A stretch of DNA of 64,000 bases from Trichoplax sp. H2. Its lineage: Eukaryota; Placozoa; Uniplacotomia; Trichoplacea. A program made the translations under genes and the position numbers. Of the stretch, positions 1-13,600 are shown piece after piece. The number at the start of each line of letters is the position of its first letter. Position 1 is the stretch's first letter. The notes below the pieces were generated by a model. That model made no database searches. It had not been told where the DNA came from and saw nothing but the letters and a program-made list of their open reading frames with translations. The stretch is taken from the NCBI GenBank assembly GCA_003344405.1, contig NOWV01000051.1, positions 62,001 through 126,000 of the forward strand. Reading direction: 5' to 3'.

Positions 1-1293
1 TTCTCTTCGACCATAGCCAAATCTCGATGGAGTTGAAGGTTGAAACCTTTTGAATCAGTAGACTACAGTGTACAGTACACAGATTACAGTACTTTTACTG
101 TACACTGTACTGTACTGGACTGGAGCTGGGAACGGTTCGGTTCGATACCTTTATGATCTACATAACAGTACTGTACTGCGTTGGAAAAGAGACGAGCCAA
201 ATTAGCGATTGAATTTCAATCGCTAATTTGGGCTGAGTACTGGGTCAAAATATCCAATTAAGAAAGCACTGTCAACGACTGTTGATGACCAAAACGTGCA
301 GGCTGTATCTTGGCTGCAAGAATGCAACCTTGACGCCGTCAGTGGCAGATTGCCAGTCCAAGTATACGCCTGTAGATGGACAGTAAAATCTTTTTTTTGG
401 CCCATGCGTAGAAGCCTAGCGATTTTGTGTACCTGCACATACAGTACAGTACTTCGTAGTACAGTACTTGCACACAGTGTACAGTACATAAAATCGCGAT
501 TGTACAGAGTACAAGCTACTGTAAAAGATTGTACACTGTACAGTACAGTAGGTGAGAGTTGTGAGACTATGTGAGACAGTATAGCTCTGGGCATGTTTAA
601 TCCGTCTTTCTGTCTTTCCGCTGTGAACTTATGGATTTCGGGAATAAAGGAAAAGTCCGCCACAGGATCAGGGACTACTGTACTAAAAAGAAGAAGAAAG
701 AGAAGGAAAATGAAATGGTCGTTCACTATAGTCAATCCAAAATGCGGGGCCAATTATTTTATTGACCATTTGAATTGAAACGTCTATCTGAAGCGATAGC
801 TACCTACGATTCTCCTCCAAATGAGCAACTTGAAGCCGTGGTTGGTTTGGAGCAGTGTAGTATCCGGTTTCAGTGATAGCGTCTACCAGAATGACCATAA
901 AAAGGATAGCCCATTGCTCGCCCCTCTCTAATACGGCCACCAATACAGTACTGTACAGTGTACAGTGTACAGTGTACACTGTACAGTAGTATCATTTTTG
1001 GACCGGCTGTCTACTGTAGTCTACAGTACAATAGCGTCACGGATGGCAGGGACTTGTTGATGCCATGGTGCCTACCGTCCATCCTTCCTTTCCTATCCGT
1101 TGCTCTTGTTTCCTTGCCATAACGCGACTGCAGTTTTTTAGAGAGGGGGAAAGAAGAAAAAAGAAACAGACAGACACGAAAGACGGACGATGGCCCCAAG
1201 TGCATTGTGATGTCGCAAAGCAACGCGATGCGTTTTCAGCCAATCCAATCCAAGCTGCTACAATTGGCATTGAGATTGCCCCCCCCCTAAGGG
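1..1293. other. Upstream intergenic DNA rich in ACTGTA/GTAC palindromes
   Basis: I see no gene that I can support here. Three clusters of overlapping self-complementary motifs of the type GTACAGTACTGTAC lie at about 60-120, 420-560 and 940-990. They keep several frames open by chance, so the short ORFs over 223-778 are by-products of the repeats and resemble no protein I know. The stretch from about 1000 to 1293 is less repetitive and leads into the promoter of the TFIIA gene. Confidence 0.6.
418..556. repeat. ACTGTA/TACAGTAC palindromic cluster
   Basis: Dense runs of ACAGTAC, GTACTGTAC and ACACTGTACAG, each near its own reverse complement. The same vocabulary recurs at 60-120, 940-990, 24546-24680, 27455-27500 and 28030-28220, so it is a dispersed sequence class in this genome. 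Confidence 0.7.
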
Positions 1294-1321
1294 CCAATCG
1301 ATTAAAGCCACAATATAAAAG
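1294..1321 (+). promoter_or_regulatory. CCAAT box and TATA box upstream of TFIIA
   Basis: A CCAAT pentamer at 1294-1298 is followed by TATAAAAG at 1314-1321, about 335 bp before the start codon at 1657. Further CCAAT elements lie at about 1239, and inverted ones (ATTGG) at about 1424 and 1436. Spacing and order fit a TATA-type RNA polymerase II promoter with a start site near 1345-1350 and a 5' leader of roughly 300 nt. This is inferred from motifs only. Confidence 0.5.
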
Positions 1322-1656
1322 ACGGCGACGGAGTTGGTAATGTCGACTCGAGCTACAAGAGTCCAGGAAAAAAGTTGCTCTTTCTTGTTGTAGACGAAGG
1401 GATTTGCTATTTCTACTGCCCTGATTGGGCATTCATTGGTTGGAATTAAGTCTTTCCTTCTTCGATTTATTGCAATCGATCTTACCAACGATTCGATCCT
1501 GGGTTTAGACTGTTGAACATCCAAGCGTTGATCAACAAAGGCCGAAAAAATTAGACAACGAGTGTCCTACTCCAGACAACCGTCTATTGCTATACATAAT
1601 CCTATTATCGCCAACTTGCAAGGTTACCTTCCTCATCTTGTCATCGTCGATCGGTC

Positions 1657-4600
1657 ATGGCTGGAGCAGGCAAGGAATCCACTCCCGTAAGTCGCTTCTA
1701 AGCTGAATAAGATAGAGATGAGTAGCTACTGCGATGTTTCTGGACTATTGCATGTTCGTTATCCTTCGATGGAGATCGAAAAAAAATAGCGTATGGAGAG
1801 CCAGACTCAGCGGTAGCCGGTGTTGCAACCGCTTGTATGTGACTCAAATCTTAGCCATCTTGGGCTAACTTTAGCCTCATCCTTTGTCTTGAAAGTAGAG
1901 CAAACAACAAAGATGCAAATGCCTAGAACCGATGCACTAGTATTGGCTAATTGCTAACCAGTTGATAGCACTATGCTTGCTGTTTTATCGTCATTCTTTG
2001 CCTTGAGAGCATAGCACACCACTAAAATGCAATTCCTAGTATAGATGCAACATCCATGGCGAATAGTCAACCGTTTCATAGCGCCATGTTGGCTAGCTGA
2101 TCGTCCATTTTTGTCTTGAGAGCATAGCATACAACTAATATAAATCATAGCATGCAATCCCTAGCAAAGGACGAGATGCAACATCCATAGCGAATAGTCA
2201 ACTATTTTATAACGTTATATTGCCTACCTTATCCTGATGCTTTGCTTCCAAAGCATAGCACGCAATTAACATGCAATCCATAGTACAGATGCAACATAAA
2301 TAGCTGTGCACCAAGTGGTTCCACAACATGGTGACAGTCGATCCTGAATCGAGATCAAATATGGTAATGGCTGAGAATTAGAAGAATTTAACACAGTCAA
2401 TCATCAATGAGTCGTCATAGTAGCGTGGAGTGAAACTGTGAAATCAAGTGCATGTTGTTGATAAAATCAAGGGGGAATTACAACTGCAGCAATAGGTAGC
2501 TTGATCATGCTAGTAGTACAGCATGTCTTACTGACTTCGCAAGAATACACAATCTATAACGGATACAAGCTTTGACAACTTTGCTTTTCAATCTATCTTA
2601 AGATTCAAAATCCAACTTGCCATGGCTGATCAGGATGATCGTGGTTGTTGTGCATGGAGCTCTTCTTCATACTCACCTGCTAAACTCCTTCACTTAGCAT
2701 ATCCTTATTTCAATGTACTCGTACACTATTTCCCCACTTTTGGCATAGTCAATAGCACGATGGAAGCTTGATAAACGTATAAAGTAAGCTACTTTTGCTA
2801 CAATTCTGTACTCAATAGTATTGATAGCAGCTGTCATCAATCTTCTACTGTAATTGAACTACCATTTCTCATACTCTAGCGCTAAATCATTTACTATACA
2901 GCATTGTTAATTATTCTATAAATCATATTGAGAATCCTTTCAGTCGAGATCCAAACGATACCAACAATCAGTGGGCAATGCCTAGCAACCAATTTATCTA
3001 GGGTTGTCCAATTTCGGGATTGATCACAACTTATACAGTCGATTTCGCTACTGCTGCTGCATTAAGATAGCTCAATCTAAAAAATACTATAGGCTACCGT
3101 GCTGGTTATGCGGTAGAAATAACATAGTTTAAAGTGGAACTACGCTGACCTTGTGTTGTATTCCTTGTTGGCAAAGGTTGCAATTCAACCTACTTGTTTT
3201 GACTTGACTCTCTGTGCCCCCTTCACATAGTTTGAATAATCCCTACTTTGCTTACGTGATATGCATGCAATCCATTTGGATGACAAGATCACTGGGTATT
3301 TTTAGTCTAATTCCCTATGTAGGATATAGTCTGTAGGAGACAAGAATACGCTATCCTGATATCGAAAGGGATGAACATGAACTTCATTAGAATATTTTAC
3401 AATATTGACGGTAGTAAAGTACTAGTTCTCATACGCTAGACTGTATAGAAGAGGGGATTCTATACAAACAGTAACTGATCTACTGTATTCCAAGAGACGC
3501 TTATACGTACATGTAGATATCCACTAATATTTAGCAATCACTGCTATTGTACAGTAGTATATCGAATAAATGTATTTGATATCATAATGCTAGAATGCTG
3601 TATTAAAATTAGTATCAATAGGCTATTGAATGATATTTGTGTAGCAGTTTAAATCGTCTTGACATGATATGACTTCTAGGCTGGTCTCTACCATTACGTT
3701 ATTAATGATGTTATTAGAAGTATACGCCAATCTTTTCTAAATCGTGGTGTCGATGAACAAGTTTTACAAGAGTTAAAATCGGTAACTAAAAAATAAAAAT
3801 AACTACATAAATAGTATTATAAATTGGACAACCGTTGCTGGCCGATTGAATAATCAACTTTTTTGGTCAATTCATGATCCATTGCATACCTAGTAAGGTT
3901 AATAACATCTGACATAATTATACCTTAGCAGTGGGAACTTAAAATTGTTCAATCGAGATCGGTCAAAGAATTTGTTGCCGAAGATCAACGGACAGCAAGT
4001 GCATCAAATGTTATGTACCCACATGGCAATAGGTTTCCTATAGACGCTTTATCTCAGGTAAAGACTACGTAGGAAATGTCTGCCTCATGCAATGTTCCAG
4101 TCGATAGTATAATACTTATTGTTTATTCTTTGATTTTATGCTCTGGCTAACATAATTCTACTATTTTAATTAACTTAGGTTAATAATACCAGGCATAGCA
4201 AAGGTACTTTTAGTGTATATATATTTACGTCTCAAACCAAGTGCTTATTAAGTAAGTGTCATTGATGACTTTCTCCAATCAACATTTTTCTTTGATTAGA
4301 TAATGCCTCCGAATTTCCGTCTTATTCTGCAAGTACTGGAGCAAAATCGGCTAAAGTAAATCTCAACAAGTTATTACTTACCAATTGCAATCAAATTGTA
4401 AAATTGAAATGGACTTTCTGACGTAATGTGTATATATTACTATAATTAGAATACCTCCAGGAGAGTAGTAAATCAAAATGATGGCGCAGACGACGATGAT
4501 GATGACGATGATGAAGATGATGATGAAGAGGCCGTATCTTCTGATGAAAGCGAAGCAGAGTCTGGCCCGGCTTCGGATAAAGCTGCATATGCCGATGACG

Positions 4601-5003
4601 GAGCTAACAAAGAGGTAGCAGTTATTCATACTACTACAACAATGACCATCTAATAATGCAATAGTTCCATTTATTAAACCCTCTGTATTATTGACCTATA
4701 CGATATATGGCAGCTTGAGGATGATGAGCCATTAAATACAGATGATGACGCTTCGGATGAAGACGATATTGACTCGTTTGAATGCGATAATGTTATTGTT
4801 TGTCAATATGATAAGGTTGGTTGGAGTTCTGAATATTTTACTGTAGTGATTGCTAGAAATGTGATACTGACATCATTGAAAATCTATTTTAGGTTACTCG
4901 TGCCAGATCGAAATGGAAACTACATTTAAAAGATGGTATCATGAACATAGGTGGAAATGACTACGTTTTTAATAAAGCTAGTGGAGATTGTGATTGGGCT
5001 TAG
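1657..5003 (+). CDS. GTF2A1: Transcription initiation factor IIA, alpha/beta subunit
   Basis: General RNA polymerase II factor that stabilises TBP on the TATA box. Exons: 1657-1686, 3680-3781, 3929-4057, 4300-4355, 4461-4614, 4714-4815, 4893-5003. A small extra exon at 4179-4203, with the next one extended to 4369, would also keep frame, so the middle is uncertain (about 227 or 240 aa). Residues 11-60 form the N-terminal four-helix-bundle half (LYHYVINDVIRSIRQ, then GVDEQVLQELKS). The C-terminal beta-barrel half is unmistakable: FECDNVIVCQYDK, then KWKLHLKDGIMNIGG and a terminal GDCDWA. An acidic linker (runs of Asp/Glu, 4489-4540) separates the halves. It starts with QNDGADD, close to the Taspase1 consensus that splits TFIIA into alpha and beta in animals. 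The spacer is much shorter than in vertebrates. The start is chosen because MAGAGKESTP ends at a perfect GTAAGT donor in phase 0. Intron 1 is about 2 kb. Confidence 0.93.
1868..2297. repeat. Diverged tandem repeat in TFIIA intron 1
   Basis: Four imperfect copies of a 113-129 bp unit start near 1875, 1988, 2102 and 2231. Each has a core like CTTGAGAGCATAGCA, followed by CAACTAA, ATGCAATCC, CTAG and GATGCAACATCCAT. Copies have drifted and carry small indels. The array lies wholly inside the first intron and has no coding potential. Confidence 0.75.
4474..4494 (+). other. Taspase1-like cleavage site in TFIIA alpha/beta
   Basis: The codons read Q-N-D-G-A-D-D. The published Taspase1 consensus is Q-[F/I/L/V]-D then G-x-D-D, with cleavage between D and G. 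All positions match except the hydrophobic one, here Asn. The site sits just before the acidic run, the same place as in vertebrate TFIIA. It also fixes the reading frame at the start of the 4461 exon. Confidence 0.6.
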
Positions 5004-7678
5004 CTGAGAAATTGTATAGTAACTTATATCTTCAATTGATTAGATAGAAAAAGAAAAATCCGATAGTTATCAAGTACTTATTAGTGTATGTCGACTTTGC
5101 ATGAAATGATAATATTTCTAGTCATTTTTGGATAAAAAAAGCTAACTATTTGATATAATTGATTATACTTGGTGGTTTCTTGTTATTTATATTGCAAAAA
5201 ACATTCTATCAATCCAGTAATGTTAACGCTAATCTTTATTAAGCGTATGCCTGCCATGACTTACTCGAGTGCTATGATGGCGGTACAGTATATACAACAA
5301 AATGCTCTATTATTATTTATTCTTCCTTTAGTGGTGATGTATTTCCATTAAAGGGAATAGCTTTCCCTTTTTTTTATCTTTGAATCACAATTAAATTGAT
5401 CCCTAATCATTTATCTTTCCTGTAATAACTTTTTCTGCCCTGAAGTAGAGTGAAGTGCAATACTATGTTATCAAGAAACATTTTGTATCAAAGTAAATGC
5501 ATATCCTTAACAGTATTATAGCAAGAACGAACTAAATCAAAGCGTTTATTGGTTATCCTGGAGAAATATTGATTCAGTGCTGCAGTTGTCTATCGCTCTT
5601 GTCAGCTCTGGTGATACTAGTTTCTACACAGAATTACTGACGTAATACTCATGTTAACATTTTTATCGCTACTGTCTGTAGACTAAATAACTACTAACAT
5701 AAATAAACGGCAATGCATATATTGCATCTTAATAAAAGAACTTTTTTTCTGTCTACAACAGTATTCTTTACATGTACACATATAAGAAGCCGACAAATCA
5801 AAAAAATGGCACGAAACTTTGTTATGAACCAAAGTTACTGCCTAAAAGTGTCAGCAGTTGGCTTTAAGTTAAAGATTTCAATCAATAATAATACAGTACA
5901 CCTAGCCTAACTCTTAACTGTGTTATCATATATGCCGTGCTGACATGAATGCTGGCAGAACTATTCCAATAGCTTGTTATGTTATGTAGCGCATTGAAAT
6001 ATAATGTACATGAAAGGTAGCTAGAGTTTTTGACCATCCGAAGTTCTACTCGTAATATTATCCTATATAAGTATTCAAACATATATTAGCACTTGTAGAT
6101 TTAAAAGAGTGACATTATTGCTGTACTAATTCGTGCATAAGATGTCGATCAGATAATACCCTCGGCCAATAAAGTTAGAAAAAGTTAATGCTCTCCATTT
6201 CACCCATAGAGGTTATTTTGTTTACCACTATACTTTCACCTTCATGATATGAAGCACTCATCGTTTGAAGTAGTCCCAAAGACAAGAAACGTATGAATCC
6301 AAGTTCCCTAACAATTAAGAGTTATGTGATGGAATCGCTAGAGACATACTACTAACCGATAACAAAGGTAACCGCTTAATAGAAGTCAATAATAATAATT
6401 TAAAAAAAATTGCTCTAAGCAGTAGATTTGATAGCATCATGCTTCGTGACTATAAAATGTCTACACTACTCATAAAACAACTGCACAGTTGTTCAATTCT
6501 TCATAGGCATTTATACTTAGGCGTCACAATATATATTATTAGTTTCTTAAACGCGCTAATTTAGTATGACAAAAATAAGCTAAAACTAAATATTGAATAA
6601 TCAATCACTTACATTTACTTAATTTGTTATAAGTCAACATTTTAATAGTCTTCCTACTGGGTAAAAGAGCTACATATTGTAGTAAGATGGTGTTGGTATA
6701 AGATTTTTAAAAATATCTTGTGTCAGTAAAATACAATGCTAGAAATAATTACATGTGCATGATGTGCTAAATAATCAAGAGTGATAACGAAGGCATATAC
6801 ATACATATATATATATATATGTTATATATATATGTATATTTCTATCGTAAACTAATAAGACAAGAGGTAATAATAAATACAATTTAAAATTGTACTGGTA
6901 GAATGTCGTACCCAATATAATTTAGGATTATAAACAAATTGTCGATAAAATGGATGTATTATGTCTAAATAAATCTAATTCCTCGTGATTAAAAATAATA
7001 AAAACCCTTCTCTACAAATTAGAAAGATTGCTTGCAAATTTTTTATGACACGGTGAAAAAATTTTAAACGAATTCTAGATTGTAAACAACAGGTGCCATA
7101 TGTCTGTGAGTACGATAAAATATTACATAGTATGATAGAAATTTGAATGTAAGGCTAGATCAAGCTTATATAATTAATAAATTTTGGAGGATAAAGCTGG
7201 GTTGATAAGCCAGTTAGTAAAATGTGGCAAGAATTGGTGAATTAACTAACAAACAAATAATAGCTGATTTCATTAAAACTTAACAAATTAAATAATATTT
7301 TACCCATCACGTTAATCAGTATATATTTTTAAAAACGATTTCTGGTGATTTTATTTTTAATTAAATATCCTCGGTGAATGATAAAATATCAGTGCTTCAT
7401 TACATAAAATAGAGAGGACAAAAGGTATCATGAATTTTTGCCGGTAGATTTTCGATTAGTTGCAACCTAAATGATAAATTTGCAATGTAGCTACCAATTC
7501 TGGCTAGCTAGGTGACTGGTTGATGTACGAGTAAATGTAAACACAGCTTTTTCCTTGTAAGCCATGCTGTTCACTTCGAAGATGAGAATTGGCTAGCTAC
7601 CATGGCACACCGTTATTAGGATCAAGTGAAGGGACAAATTGAAGACCATTAGATGGTAATAATAGTATTCAGAATCCT
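5004..7678. other. AT-rich intergenic DNA between convergent TFIIA and PLC-beta A
   Basis: No gene seen. The short ORFs here lack recognisable domains, splice support or codon bias. The stretch should contain the 3' UTRs of both convergent neighbours. AATAAA occurs on the + strand near 5703, and TTTATT (AATAAA on the - strand) at 7350-7355. An (AT)n microsatellite lies at about 6795-6840. Confidence 0.6.
6795..6840. repeat. (AT)n microsatellite
   Basis: An alternating ATATAT tract with interspersed ACAT and TGTT forms a near-perfect palindrome around TATATGTTATATA. Simple repeat with no evidence of function. Confidence 0.85.
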
Positions 7679-10600
7679 TCAACCTTCATCACGAATGATT
7701 TCTTGACGCTGCGTTTCATACTCGTCTTTAATAGATTTCTCTTCCTAGTTGATAAAGTGTCAGCTATTGTTAATACTAGGAATTGAATTAAGTACAATTT
7801 TCGTAAATGATGCGTTATCGACAAAATAAATCTTATAATATGAAAGGATTTTAAAATAAACACACAACAGGCAATACTGTAATTTACCTTTTTCCTTTCA
7901 TTACTAAGCTCTTCTGCAAGTTCTTGAAATCTACTTTCCAAATCTGCAATTTCCTTTTCTTGCTTATTCTTTAGCTACAAAACATTCAAGGAGAATTTAG
8001 TAATAGTTATAAATATCGCAATATTTAACTACTAACTGACCACAAAAATAGATTAATAAATACAGCACATTGCCCGTCCATATGATTACCTTGTGTGTTT
8101 CTTGGACCGCGTCTTCTACCATTTTACGTCTCACTTCACTTTTCAAGCTAATCATATTTAAAAAAGCACCAAGTTATTAGTACTTAATACTAATTACAAA
8201 TCTTGTTTTTTACATTCTAACAGCAAAACTTATTAATAATAATTATAATTAGTAATATAGTTTTTATCGGAAATAAGAACCTTCGAAGCTCATGTTTATC
8301 AGTAGTAGTTTTGGAGACAGTTTTAATTTCTTCTTTAGTTCTAACCGCCAAATATTTTTTCATACTACATTCCTCCCTAAAATAAATTATAAAAATATAC
8401 TTATAATGTACTCGTAATAACAGATAATAAATTTAATGCTTAAGTAAAAAGATCTTCATGTTATCAATACATTCGATTACGGGCACTGTATACATATATT
8501 AGGGTGCAATTGTAATCATATAGTTGTCTAATGAAAAAGTTCATTAAAAAAGTACTATTTACAGAAGCACAAGTGTATTACAGAAATAACCAATCAAGAC
8601 TATGAAAGATTTGTAAATCTGCAAAAATATTAATGACAAGTGGTATGTACGATAACTCCGATAATAATTTCAACCAGATTGACAGATAGTTTCGGGCAGC
8701 AATTGTACTATTATCATAGTAAGTACCCATAAAAATTAAGTCAATATCGTTTTGCACGTATTAATACAGTATCTGAGAGAAGATATTATAGTAAAAATCG
8801 TAATCTATCTTCAACAATGCCATAGTATAAATGTGATTTTGTAATTTTACAAAGGGGCTGTACTACACGAGTACATGTACTACGTAGACTGCACTAGTCA
8901 GTAACATGCCACTGTAACAACAATATGCCACCATGTTGTACTAGTAAGATTTTGTAACTGGTGCCTTAAAGCTTACTTTTCGTGAGCTTGCTGTAACTTT
9001 TTTTTGCTTGAAATTTCATATTTTTCTAGCAATTTCTCCTTAATATCGAATTCCTAAATAATTAAAAAAACTTTATATAGATACTGCATTACAAAGAATC
9101 TGCTATTTTATTACTACTACTATTAAAATTAAATAACGTAATTAGAATGGCATGATAGTAAATATCCGGTGATATACTACTAACAGTTTTTAAGTGCTTC
9201 ATTCTTAATTCGTAAAATGCTTCAACTTGACAAAGCAAAAGTTTCTGCATTTCTGATTTTTGTTCATTTTCCAACCACGTAATATTATTGACCTAATCAG
9301 TGCAATTAACTTGATTTTAGAATATAAATCTATTTAGGTGATAGCAAGCGTAATGAGTAACAATTTTTTTGTAAAATCAAAATTAATGATACCTGAGAAT
9401 CAGTAGGTTTATTGTTCCTATATAAGTCGGATTAATATTTTGCGAATTTTAGAACAAGCAAAAATTAAAATAAAGGACAAGTTTGAATGGAAGCGGCAAC
9501 TGCAGTTCGATTAGTTTTTCACATTAGCTAACGCTTAAAGTACAGCCAATTATTCGTGATGATTGAAACCGTAATTATTATACAGTTATTTGCTAAGTAA
9601 TGTAGTTGTTATGCCAATATATCATATTACAACAAGATTTACTTACTTAGGAGAAATTGGCGATTCATTTTGGCGTAATTTACTCAAATTTTCGTTGTGT
9701 ACTTTTGCTAACGTTGATTTAGACTATTAACAGTACATAATTATCCACATTAATAGCATTTCAAAACTGTATTACCATTTGTTAACTGTTAAACATATAA
9801 TTTACTTTTAAATGCTTTTTCATCACAGCTCTTGCTTCTTGTTCATTAAGGGACTGTTGCTTTTTGAAAGTCTAAAAGAAATGAATAGATACAGACGATT
9901 AGCAACAAACACAACATAATTTATAAATGAAAAATAAGATAGAATAATTACTTTTTTATTTTCAACCACTACTAAATCATAGTTTCTTTCCATAGTTGGT
10001 TCTGGCTCAACATGATTAGTTTGGCCTTGAATCTTAGTACCATTGCCATCACTGCTGATTTTCTTTGGCACCGGTTGGGGAGGATTCGTCTTATCATGCG
10101 AATGAGGCGTAACCGGATTTCGGGATTGAGGAGGATTGTGTGGAGGATTAAATTTGCTTTGAGAATCTTGTTTTACTGATGATTTCCCATTATTTGTCTC
10201 CTAATTGATATAAATGCATTAATCAACTGCTTAACTTAAGCTATGCTTTCATCTTCAATGGCGTATGCTATAGGAATATACAGGCTACGATGTACTCCGA
10301 TTACCCCCTGCGCATCGTCTTCGTCCATTAACTCAGCCAATTGTTCTGTCCTTTTTTCAACTGCGGATTGGAAGTTAATAGGATCAGCCAAAGCGGCAGC
10401 AAAGTCTTTTAAAGTTTAAAATAGATAATTAGACTCCAACAGTGAATTTATAACCTGAGAAGGAAATTAGGGTTAGGAAATTTTTATGATCATTTAATTT
10501 TGATATCATACCAGCTAGACCTCCCGGAACGTAATCATTGACATCAATCTTGACAAAAATTGTAGCTGCGTTTACTAACATATTCGATTCTGAACGCAAC

Positions 10601-13600
10601 TGAATTTGTCGATAGCCTATTAAGTGGGTTATGTTGAATAGCGACGAAATGTAATACAAAGTAACTTTAGTAAACTTTATTTACTTGCTATACTCTGGTA
10701 GATAATATTACCAATATTTAACTAACCTGCTCTTAGGACTTCTACTGGTAAAACACGCTGACCTATAAGTTTACCGCTTTCTTCGTGAATACCAATTTTA
10801 AGCAAAGCAAGTTGCGGTAAAACAATCTGTGGATAAACAATCAATCGAAGAATTCTAATGATTATTATGATCATACAGTATTTATCATCATGGTTGCAAA
10901 AATACTAATATACTACATTATACATGTATAATGTAGTTTTTCAATAGATCATTTTTATCGAGGTCAACAAAGCTAACCTTTTTGAACACGAATGGTTCTT
11001 CATCATAGAAAGGATTAATACCATTATTAGGTACTAATTTCGTCCTGTACCGCTTTCTGACTGTATCAACAGGTAGTCCGTACATTTCTACTTCAATGTA
11101 AGTACCAATTCGCTTTTCTGTTAACAACTGTCCCGAGAGAATCTATAGCATAAAAATATTGAAGTAGCCCAATCAGGATATGGTAAGAATTATATTTGTT
11201 ACAATGATACCATAATCGAAATTTAAAGGTTGCAACTTAACACTGAAAAATGCTATGATTTAAATTTATATATATTACGTAACTGAATATGATATCTAAG
11301 GAATAAATACAGTACTAAGAGTGCATAAAGTACATTCTATTTCCAATATAATATAGTAATATACCTTGATGGAAAGTTTACCAGCCACTATCCCATCCAC
11401 TGTCGATTCTGCAAACGGATCAAAATTTCGATCTTTCTTTCGCATAAAGTCTGGCTTTAATAGGAACCTATATGTATACAAATAAAGAATCATATTATAA
11501 TACCAAGAAAATCGAGCGGTAATTTAGGAATACGATCACAGTATTATATCTCAAAACAGTGTCATGCTAAACTGTAGCAAGTTAGCTGTGCATAATTTGG
11601 CAAATTGACCAATTTATCATAAATGAATTATTTAGTACAATTTTTTACCCGCATCGACCATTAAATTCAAATTTTCCATTGTTAAGTTGCATAGGAAGAT
11701 CTACACGATCGAGTAGCAATAACAAATATTATTTATATTTTAATTGGGTAGCATGTTTATTGAGTAGTAAATTGTATAAAACTTCATATTCAATATTCAA
11801 CTTGCCCATAGTTTGAAAATTGAGAGCCACAAGTTGACAACCCGCATTCCAATAAATTTGAGGTATATAATTGCTAGAATCGACACGTTTGCCTTTTGGA
11901 TATATTCGAGTTAGCTGTCTCTTGTTATAGCTTTAGTTGATACACGTCAAGGAAATTATTTAATTGTTATTCAATTCAAGTCATCGTAAAATAAAACACA
12001 ACAAGCCACATCCTAGTGATATAGTAAACATAATTTAACAGTTTATCAATTTTCAAAGGATACTTTACAAATTCGATTGGTTGTTCCTTTAGCTTATTAG
12101 TTGCTGAAGTTTCAACAAAGGAAGACATTTCCCATGAAAAATTTTTCTCTATCATTAGTGTAGTAATATATTGACATAAAATTAATAATTAATTTTTTCA
12201 ACACAAAAACTAAGAAAGTTTTATGAGACAGTAACTTTATCACGCCCGTATATCCGCATTCATATTGAATATTTTAAGAAGAGCATTATCTACGCTACAT
12301 TATTACATACTATCAGCTTTTTCAAAGCCCGGAAAGTGCACAGGTGTTACGTAATTAACTAGATCAGATAATTCTTTGCAGCAAGTATTCTCATCGTTTC
12401 GTTTCTAGATATAGTAATAAAATCGTTATACTATTAATTTAAAAAAAACTAAATTTGAACTGCAGAGGTTTAATATATTTAACTTACTTTCTTCACTTTC
12501 TTTTGTTTCATTCGAGTAACTTGCTGATTGACTGGAGCCTCTTCTTCAGCTTCTGATTCACCATCGGTTTCTTCTTCAGGATTTCCATCATTTTCTGCAG
12601 ATGTTGTAGCAGGAGGAGCTTGAGGTTTATCCGTATCAGCTGCGTTGGCAGCTTCATTCGATTGTTGCTGTTGATCTGGTACATCAACAGAAGGTTGTTT
12701 TTCGACATAAGCTACCATATCTTCTGTTAATTTTTTATTTTTGATAATTATTTTTCGATATAAAGCACTCGGTGGTGGTAGTGGTTTTCCAGGTTCGAGC
12801 TATAACAAAGGGTATTTATAGTGAGCAATTATTGCAATCAACAACTTAGTCAGTATACACTAGGAAATCTAAGAAATTTGCAACATACAGTACAGTATTA
12901 CTAGACGTAAAATTAAAAAGATATTAATGTCTACCGGATAGTCATCGAGGATTTTATTCAGGAGCATATCACCAAAGATTGTTTTACAATACTGAGCGAG
13001 CTTTTGTTGCTGTTTAGTACTAAAGATAATATTTATGTAATATTTTGCATTAATAAAAATTACTATATAGCTTTAGTAAAGTTTCATCACTTTAATGATA
13101 AGTATTTCCTATTAGAAATAGATTCAATACAGTTATGTGCATTTACTGTAGTTTTAAAATTCTTACGTGCAATGATTTTCGAACGATAATATTACTGGGT
13201 AATCAGACGTTTTAAATGCAGAGTCAGCAATTGCGTACATTACATCCTGTATGAATTGATCATAAATATCAATATAAAGAATAGCATTTTATAGCAAGGA
13301 GTTAGAATTAGCAAAGAATGGAAAAATTACAATTCAGAGAAATAACTAGCATATTTAAAGAATTATTAGAGTGTATATATAAGACTTTTATTATCAACGC
13401 TACCTTAAATGAGATATCTGTACACATCGTAAATCCGTGGGTAATAATTGGCTCCTGGTCGTCTCCTTTGCCATCCCAGCAATCTAATTCTATGCAACGA
13501 CAACCAGCTATTAGGACTTGTCGATACATTTCAACGGAAGATTTACCCGTAAATTGGTGACCTATAAATTTAACGTCAATTAAGAAATTAGGTCAGATTG

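Noticed and set aside
223-778. Overlapping ORFs of 61-176 codons on both strands at the left edge
   Set aside because: They run through the ACTGTA/GTAC repeats, overlap one another and show no domain or splice logic.
4378-4629. Minus-strand ORFs antisense to the TFIIA acidic exon
   Set aside because: They are the reverse reading of GAT/GAA codon runs (giving Ile/His repeats) opposite a well-supported coding exon.
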